This document shows positions 50,813 to 54,025 of a stretch of DNA of 54,025 nucleotides, in pieces (the stretch's first letter is position 1; each line of letters opens with the position of its first letter). Made by a program: the position numbers and the translations under genes. Under the pieces are notes generated by a model. It was not told the origin of the DNA, ran no database searches, and saw only the letters and a list, made by a program, of their open reading frames with translations. The stretch is from a virus. Where the stretch lies: positions 1-54,025 of the IMG/VR virus record IMGVR_UViG_3300008448_000113. One strand, written 5' to 3'.

Positions 50813-51433
50813 ATGAAATGGTTATATAGTATTATTTTAGCATTTGCATTTTCTACTACTGTAGACGCACAGCCGATTAGACCGGTGGCATCGGTTAGTA
50901 TGTTAACTGCCTCTCGACAGATTGCGTTTCAGCTACGCTGGACGCAACGAGAGGCAGTAGACAGTACAATGGTAGCAGTGTTTTTATCTAAAGATACAGT
51001 TCCAATCTTGTATAGACGAACACAGTCGCCGGACACTATTCGATTTACTATTCCAACTGATACGACGACCTATCGGTTTTTATTGGTAAATGTTCGTAGA
51101 AACATTGTAAGTCCGCCGGCAAATGTGAATTTCTATTTTGATGCAGATAAGTATTACGTTCCAAGTGGATTGTCGGTGTATCCAAAAACCATTACTATTG
51201 ATTCGACTAGTACAACACGACAGGTACAGTTTTGCGCCTTCATTAAGTTTGCAGACGGTACTACGGTGATACGAGATAGAGATCTAACCATCCCAAAGTG
51301 TATTGATTATTACAATACAATTCCTGTGGAGCAACGTTCTACTGGTGGAGCAAAGCAACGGGTGGCAAATAAAATGTGTTTGTCGTGGACAACTACCGGT
51401 GGAACCATTGAGAACGAAGTGTGTTCAGGTTAA
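50813..51433 (+). CDS. Secreted beta-rich protein
   Basis: This is a 206-residue protein. A signal peptide (about residues 1-19, cleavage after DAQ or near) is followed by a beta-rich domain with a few Cys residues in the C-terminal half, likely an exported or periplasmic fold. No family is recognised. It overlaps the next gene by 13 bases. Confidence 0.65.
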   Translation: MKWLYSIILAFAFSTTVDAQPIRPVASVSMLTASRQIAFQLRWTQREAVDSTMVAVFLSKDTVPILYRRTQSPDTIRFTIPTDTTTYRFLLVNVRRNIVSPPANVNFYFDADKYYVPSGLSVYPKTITIDSTSTTRQVQFCAFIKFADGTTVIRDRDLTIPKCIDYYNTIPVEQRSTGGAKQRVANKMCLSWTTTGGTIENEVCSG

Positions 51434-51747
51434 AGTCGCTGGTGTTTTTGTTGGCAATCCAAACTACCGCCGTGAAAGTGGTATATTCATATAACCGTAA
51501 AGTATATGATAGTTTAGAAATCATCGTGAACAAAAATGAAAAAACAATCCACCAAAAAAATTATAAATTATTTACCGATATCGATTCAACTAATATTGGC
51601 TATGCTACAAAAGCTGATAAGGTTGAGGTAATATTACGGGGATACAAAAAAGATTTATATTGTTACCCACACATCGATAGGTTGCAGTACCCATATTACA
51701 GAATATCATATGGTTTGAATTTTGAATGTGTAAAACTTAAAACTTAA
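51421..51747 (+). CDS. Small exported protein
   Basis: This is a 108-residue protein from GTG 51421. A hydrophobic N-terminal segment (LKSLVFLLAIQTTAV) fits a signal peptide. Tyr- and Lys-rich mature part. It lies between other exported genes; function unknown. Confidence 0.5.
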   Translation: MFRLKSLVFLLAIQTTAVKVVYSYNRKVYDSLEIIVNKNEKTIHQKNYKLFTDIDSTNIGYATKADKVEVILRGYKKDLYCYPHIDRLQYPYYRISYGLNFECVKLKT

Positions 51748-51756
51748 GAGGAAGTT

Positions 51757-52254
51757 ATGAAATCAGTAATGAAGTTTATGGCAATTGTAGGAGCAGTACT
51801 TATAGGTGTAGCATGTGCAGATGAAGGTCCAACACGCCCATATGTTGTGCATTATAGAAATGGAAAGCTGGATACCGTCTTTCTTCAAAAGACTGACACG
51901 TTGGTAAAGACCAAGACCGATACAATAAATAATGTAATTGTACGAACGGACACGGTTATCATTACTCGTACAAACACCGACACCGTGGTTAAGACAGTTA
52001 CCAAAACCGATACGTTGCGATTGGTTCGTGTGGATACCGTCAATAAAATAGTCACTCGTACCGACACGGTATATGTACCAAAGATTGTAACGAGAGTGGA
52101 TACGTTACGTATTACGAAGGTGGATACCGTACGGGTTCCAACGATTGTTGTTCGGGTCGATACCGTTCGTATTACAAAAGTAGATACACTACGATTGTAT
52201 TGTACAGCGGTAAACCCCGCAGGGAATTTGAATTGTAGTGATAAGAAACCCTAA
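51757..52254 (+). CDS. Lipoprotein with D-T-[V/L] repeats
   Basis: This is a 165-residue protein. The lipobox GVAC (Cys near residue 20) is followed by EGPTRPY. Residues about 38-145 are repeats of a [K/R]-x-D-T-[V/L] unit spaced 7-13 residues apart, with alternating Val/Thr/Arg. This suggests an extended beta or fibrous rod tethered to a membrane. A short Cys-containing tail ends the protein. The function is unknown; an outer-membrane spanin or surface-exclusion role are possibilities only. Confidence 0.65.
   Translation: MKSVMKFMAIVGAVLIGVACADEGPTRPYVVHYRNGKLDTVFLQKTDTLVKTKTDTINNVIVRTDTVIITRTNTDTVVKTVTKTDTLRLVRVDTVNKIVTRTDTVYVPKIVTRVDTLRITKVDTVRVPTIVVRVDTVRITKVDTLRLYCTAVNPAGNLNCSDKKP
51870..52190 (+). 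repeat. D-T-[V/L] coding repeats
   Basis: Degenerate tandem repeats encode KTDTL, RTDTV, RVDTV and KVDTL units within the lipoprotein gene. Confidence 0.6.
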
Positions 52255-52277
52255 TAATATATTATAATTTAGTACCC

Positions 52278-52306
52278 TTGACAAAATCCCTTACTTTGAT
52301 TATATT
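52278..52306 (+). promoter_or_regulatory. Promoter of small gene and lipoprotein gene
   Basis: TTGACA (52278-52283), 17-base spacer, TATATT (52301-52306). Confidence 0.7.
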
Positions 52307-52321
52307 CAAGGTAAGGGATTT
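52284..52321 (+). promoter_or_regulatory. Perfect 11-bp inverted repeat bracketing the -10 box
   Basis: AAATCCCTTAC (52284-52294) and GTAAGGGATTT (52311-52321) are exact inverted copies with a 16-base interval holding the -10 box. The left arm lies in the promoter spacer. No T run follows, so an operator fits better than a terminator. Confidence 0.5.
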
Positions 52322-52342
52322 AAGTTTAATACAAGGTCCGAT

Positions 52343-52465
52343 ATGAACCAACAGTGGTATCAGTTTCACCAACAGGAAATAACCACAACTACCAGCGCAT
52401 CATTTCATTATACAACAACGGAAGATGTCGTATTTCTTCCCGTACTAAATGTAGAACAGGAGTAA
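52343..52465 (+). CDS. 40-residue hypothetical protein
   Basis: ATG at 52343 follows AAGG by six bases and the promoter by about 37. The product is Gln/Thr-rich with no recognised motif. It ends two bases before the lipoprotein ATG, and its last codons (CAGGAG) supply that gene's ribosome binding site. Confidence 0.45.
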   Translation: MNQQWYQFHQQEITTTTSASFHYTTTEDVVFLPVLNVEQE

Positions 52466-52467
52466 CT

Positions 52468-52692
52468 ATGATTCGTACCATTCTTTTTGCACTAGTGGTC
52501 GTTACTACGGGATGTATGGACAAGAGTAACCCACGTAAGGGTACCGTGTACTGCCCGAGCGCCCCACCAGTTGTCGTGGATAGCGCCGTTCATCATTGGA
52601 ATGACCGTGACGGGTTGTATGTGTACACCACACAAACGTCTACTGCGTTCCCGCTTCGTTTCTCACCGTCATGTTCGTTCCGGTGGGATTAA
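52468..52692 (+). CDS. Small lipoprotein
   Basis: This is a 74-residue protein. MIRTILFALVVVTTGC is a lipoprotein signal with Cys near residue 16. The mature part is short with two further Cys residues. The ATG follows AGGAG. Such small lipoproteins can be outer spanins, but no inner-membrane partner is evident. Confidence 0.6.
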   Translation: MIRTILFALVVVTTGCMDKSNPRKGTVYCPSAPPVVVDSAVHHWNDRDGLYVYTTQTSTAFPLRFSPSCSFRWD

Positions 52693-52694
52693 AC

Positions 52695-53303
52695 ATGGAA
52701 AACCCAATGGTGAATTACCAAAAGATTATCAAGGAAACGGCAAGTAATCACTATAACGTGCGGGATGAATTCAAGAACAATACCGTACAGGAAAATATCG
52801 CCATCTGTAATAAAGACCGCTTGAAGTTTTCCGTAGGTTGTATTAATATTACCGGAGAACTCAACATTGGCATGATGCTGCGTTCGGCGTGTTTGTTTGG
52901 GGCAGAGAACTTCTATATCTTTGGACGCAATAAGTTTGATAAGCGTAGCACGGTAGGTGCCGAGAATTATATTAATATCGTCCAATATGTGTTTGATGAC
53001 CCGATCCACGCCGACATGCAGATTGCCCAAAAGCTACTGGATGTAAAGAAGATGATGGAGCATACGATTGTGTTGTGTGATACGGGTGGGCATGAAATCG
53101 GTAAATACACCACATGGAACTACTTCAGGGAACAGAACCCGTTGTTTATTTTCGGTTCAGAAAGTCATGGTATTCCGAGTGCAGTCAGCGAACAATTCAA
53201 GAACAAAGTGAGTATCCCGCAACGTGGGGTCATGCGTTCATTTAATGTATCGGCAGCCATGAACATCATCTGTTGGGACTACGTTAAGGAAATGCATCTA
53301 TGA
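52695..53303 (+). CDS. SpoU/TrmH-family 2'-O-methyltransferase
   Basis: This is a 202-residue protein. GELNIGMMLRSACLFGAENFYIFGR, PLFIFGSESHGIP and VSIPQRGVMRSFNVSAAMNI are the three SPOUT motifs of TrmH-type RNA ribose methyltransferases. The target may be tRNA or rRNA. ATG 52695 is chosen, just after the preceding stop; an upstream ATG at 52671 would add eight residues. Confidence 0.82.
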   Translation: MENPMVNYQKIIKETASNHYNVRDEFKNNTVQENIAICNKDRLKFSVGCINITGELNIGMMLRSACLFGAENFYIFGRNKFDKRSTVGAENYINIVQYVFDDPIHADMQIAQKLLDVKKMMEHTIVLCDTGGHEIGKYTTWNYFREQNPLFIFGSESHGIPSAVSEQFKNKVSIPQRGVMRSFNVSAAMNIICWDYVKEMHL

Positions 53304-53464
53304 GTGGACGTGCGGCACGGGCAGCAAAGCAACGGAAGATGAACTCCATCAACGACGAACTGCTTTGGAAGCATAGTCACTATATAATTCATTCTCCCAA
53401 ACTAATATGGATGGATTGGAATGATTTCAATAAAGAGGAATGTACTGATGAAACCAGAACTTAA
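53300..53464 (+). CDS. 54-residue hypothetical protein
   Basis: ATG at 53300 overlaps the methyltransferase stop (ATGA). The basic N-terminus (SGRAARAAKQRKM) is followed by a Trp-rich part. It overlaps the next small gene. No family is recognised. Confidence 0.5.
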   Translation: MSGRAARAAKQRKMNSINDELLWKHSHYIIHSPKLIWMDWNDFNKEECTDETRT

Positions 53465-53600
53465 AGAAGTATTAATCAAGGTATATACATCTTCTCTTGA
53501 AGCACACAATCGTCGTTGGGAATATTTGACCTTACCATTGGATGAACGATTTACACTTATACAGGAATATATCGATGAGAAAAGAACTTTGTTATCATGA
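53448..53600 (+). CDS. 50-residue hypothetical protein
   Basis: ATG at 53448 follows AGAGGA by six bases. The product is helical and charged, with no recognised motif. It overlaps the genes on both sides, as is common in such small-gene clusters. Confidence 0.5.
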   Translation: MKPELKEVLIKVYTSSLEAHNRRWEYLTLPLDERFTLIQEYIDEKRTLLS

Positions 53601-53835
53601 CGAGCTTTGGTATGCCTGTAGAAAGTGTATGGCAGAACTTCGTGTGTGGAAAGAGTATGATAAGTTGAAAAACGAATTGGAAATCGAACGGAGCAAGCGG
53701 AAGCAGATTGAAGAGTTGTATGATAATTTGAAAGCCGATGTTGCTCCACTCATTAAAGCCGCAAAGGAATTGAACGAGAGTTACGAAGATGCTTATGTGG
53801 TAAACAAGGTTCGGAGAGCGGTGAAGAATCTCTAA
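53575..53835 (+). CDS. Coiled-coil hypothetical protein
   Basis: This is an 86-residue protein from ATG 53575, with CAGGA upstream. A CYHDELWYACRKC segment near the start could bind a metal; a coiled coil follows (KLKNELEIERSKRKQIEEL). The function is unknown. Confidence 0.55.
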   Translation: MRKELCYHDELWYACRKCMAELRVWKEYDKLKNELEIERSKRKQIEELYDNLKADVAPLIKAAKELNESYEDAYVVNKVRRAVKNL

Positions 53836-53851
53836 TTAAATCTTATATAAT

Positions 53852-53877
53852 ACCCCACTTGACAACGGTGGGGTTTT
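53852..53877 (+). terminator. Intrinsic terminator overlapping a promoter
   Basis: ACCCCAC (53852-53858) pairs with GTGGGGT (53868-53874), followed by TTT. The loop contains the TTGACA -35 box. Confidence 0.65.
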
Positions 53878-53887
53878 GTATTATATT
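53859..53887 (+). promoter_or_regulatory. Promoter embedded in terminator
   Basis: TTGACA (53859-53864), 17-base spacer, TATATT (53882-53887). The -35 is in the terminator loop and the -10 follows the T run. Confidence 0.7.
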
Positions 53888-53912
53888 TAGGTATACTTAA
53901 CAAGGACAGAGC

Positions 53913-54025
53913 ATGACACTTGAACAACTTGCTGAAATTATTGATAGAATGCGAAACCGTAGTACGTGGGATATGTACAAAGACCTTACCGTAGCGGTTG
54001 TTACCGATGAACCATCCGCCGGTCC
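53913..54025 (+). CDS. Hypothetical protein (3' truncated by window end)
   Basis: ATG at 53913 follows AAGGACA. The frame is open to the end of the window (37 codons). The visible part is MTLEQLAEIIDRMR and a mixed segment; too little to assign. Confidence 0.5.
   Translation, partial: MTLEQLAEIIDRMRNRSTWDMYKDLTVAVVTDEPSAG

Overview
The window is one gene-dense, single-strand (+) stretch of an AT-rich, T4-like (myovirus-type) bacteriophage genome. The assignment rests on a T4-type replication set: gp32-like ssDNA-binding protein, UvsX recombinase, RNase H/flap nuclease, gp41 helicase, family B polymerase gp43, sliding clamp gp45, clamp loader gp44 and a gp62-like subunit, ATP-dependent ligase. 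It also rests on a gp26-like baseplate hub gene followed by a tape-measure and baseplate block. Genes are packed with ATGA/TAATG overlaps and AAGAGG-type ribosome binding sites. The host is not identified. Signal peptides and lipoboxes in phage-encoded exported proteins fit a diderm bacterium, and the adenosylcobalamin-type ribonucleotide reductase implies B12 is available.

Layout. (1) 1-5289: three adhesin/tail-fibre genes made of collagen-like G-x-y repeats and very long arrays of an [H/F]-x-[N/D] motif. (2) 5347-8539: a radical SAM/SPASM enzyme, a small protein carrying an HADHxDxTGxY motif twice (the enzyme ends in the same motif), and a CC-motif/methyltransferase fusion. (3) 8541-10629: a small gene and a SNF2-type helicase. 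(4) 10668-20983: baseplate hub, tape measure, baseplate proteins, LysM protein and a hub protein with an apparently circularly permuted lysozyme domain. (5) 20983-27541: a short family A polymerase-like protein, gp32, UvsX, RNase H and gp41. (6) 27617-34640: class II ribonucleotide reductase, glycosyltransferase, metallophosphoesterase, thioredoxin, dUTPase, A-type Fe-S carrier, 2OG oxygenase, Vsr-like nuclease, then APS-kinase-like, adenylyltransferase, sulfotransferase-like and DUF2061 genes. (7) 34680-39274: polymerase gp43, DUF6065, ligase. (8) 39282-41434: a tRNA-like element, a Com-like zinc protein overlapping a Mom-like gene, and an HExxH protein. (9) 41456-47808: clamp, DruA/DUF4338-like protein, clamp loader, ClpP, a second Mom-like protein, a second sulfotransferase-like protein, gp62-like, dCMP deaminase. 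(10) 47801-54025: small accessory genes, a PD-(D/E)XK nuclease, four or five exported proteins/lipoproteins, a SpoU methyltransferase and more small genes.

The most interesting reading is a putative fibre-modification system. The fibre repeats present a His (occasionally Phe) two residues before Asn or Asp, about once every seven residues for hundreds of residues. This is the Omega1-X2-X3 pattern used by three-residue cyclophane-forming radical SAM/SPASM enzymes, and a SPASM enzyme is encoded directly downstream. An HExxH protein resembling peptide beta-hydroxylases and an A-type Fe-S carrier lie elsewhere in the window. Other notable points are a com-mom-like pair, a possible sulfation module, a probable frameshift or non-standard start between the gp26-like gene and its downstream partner, and compact elements in which the -35 box sits in the loop of an intrinsic terminator.
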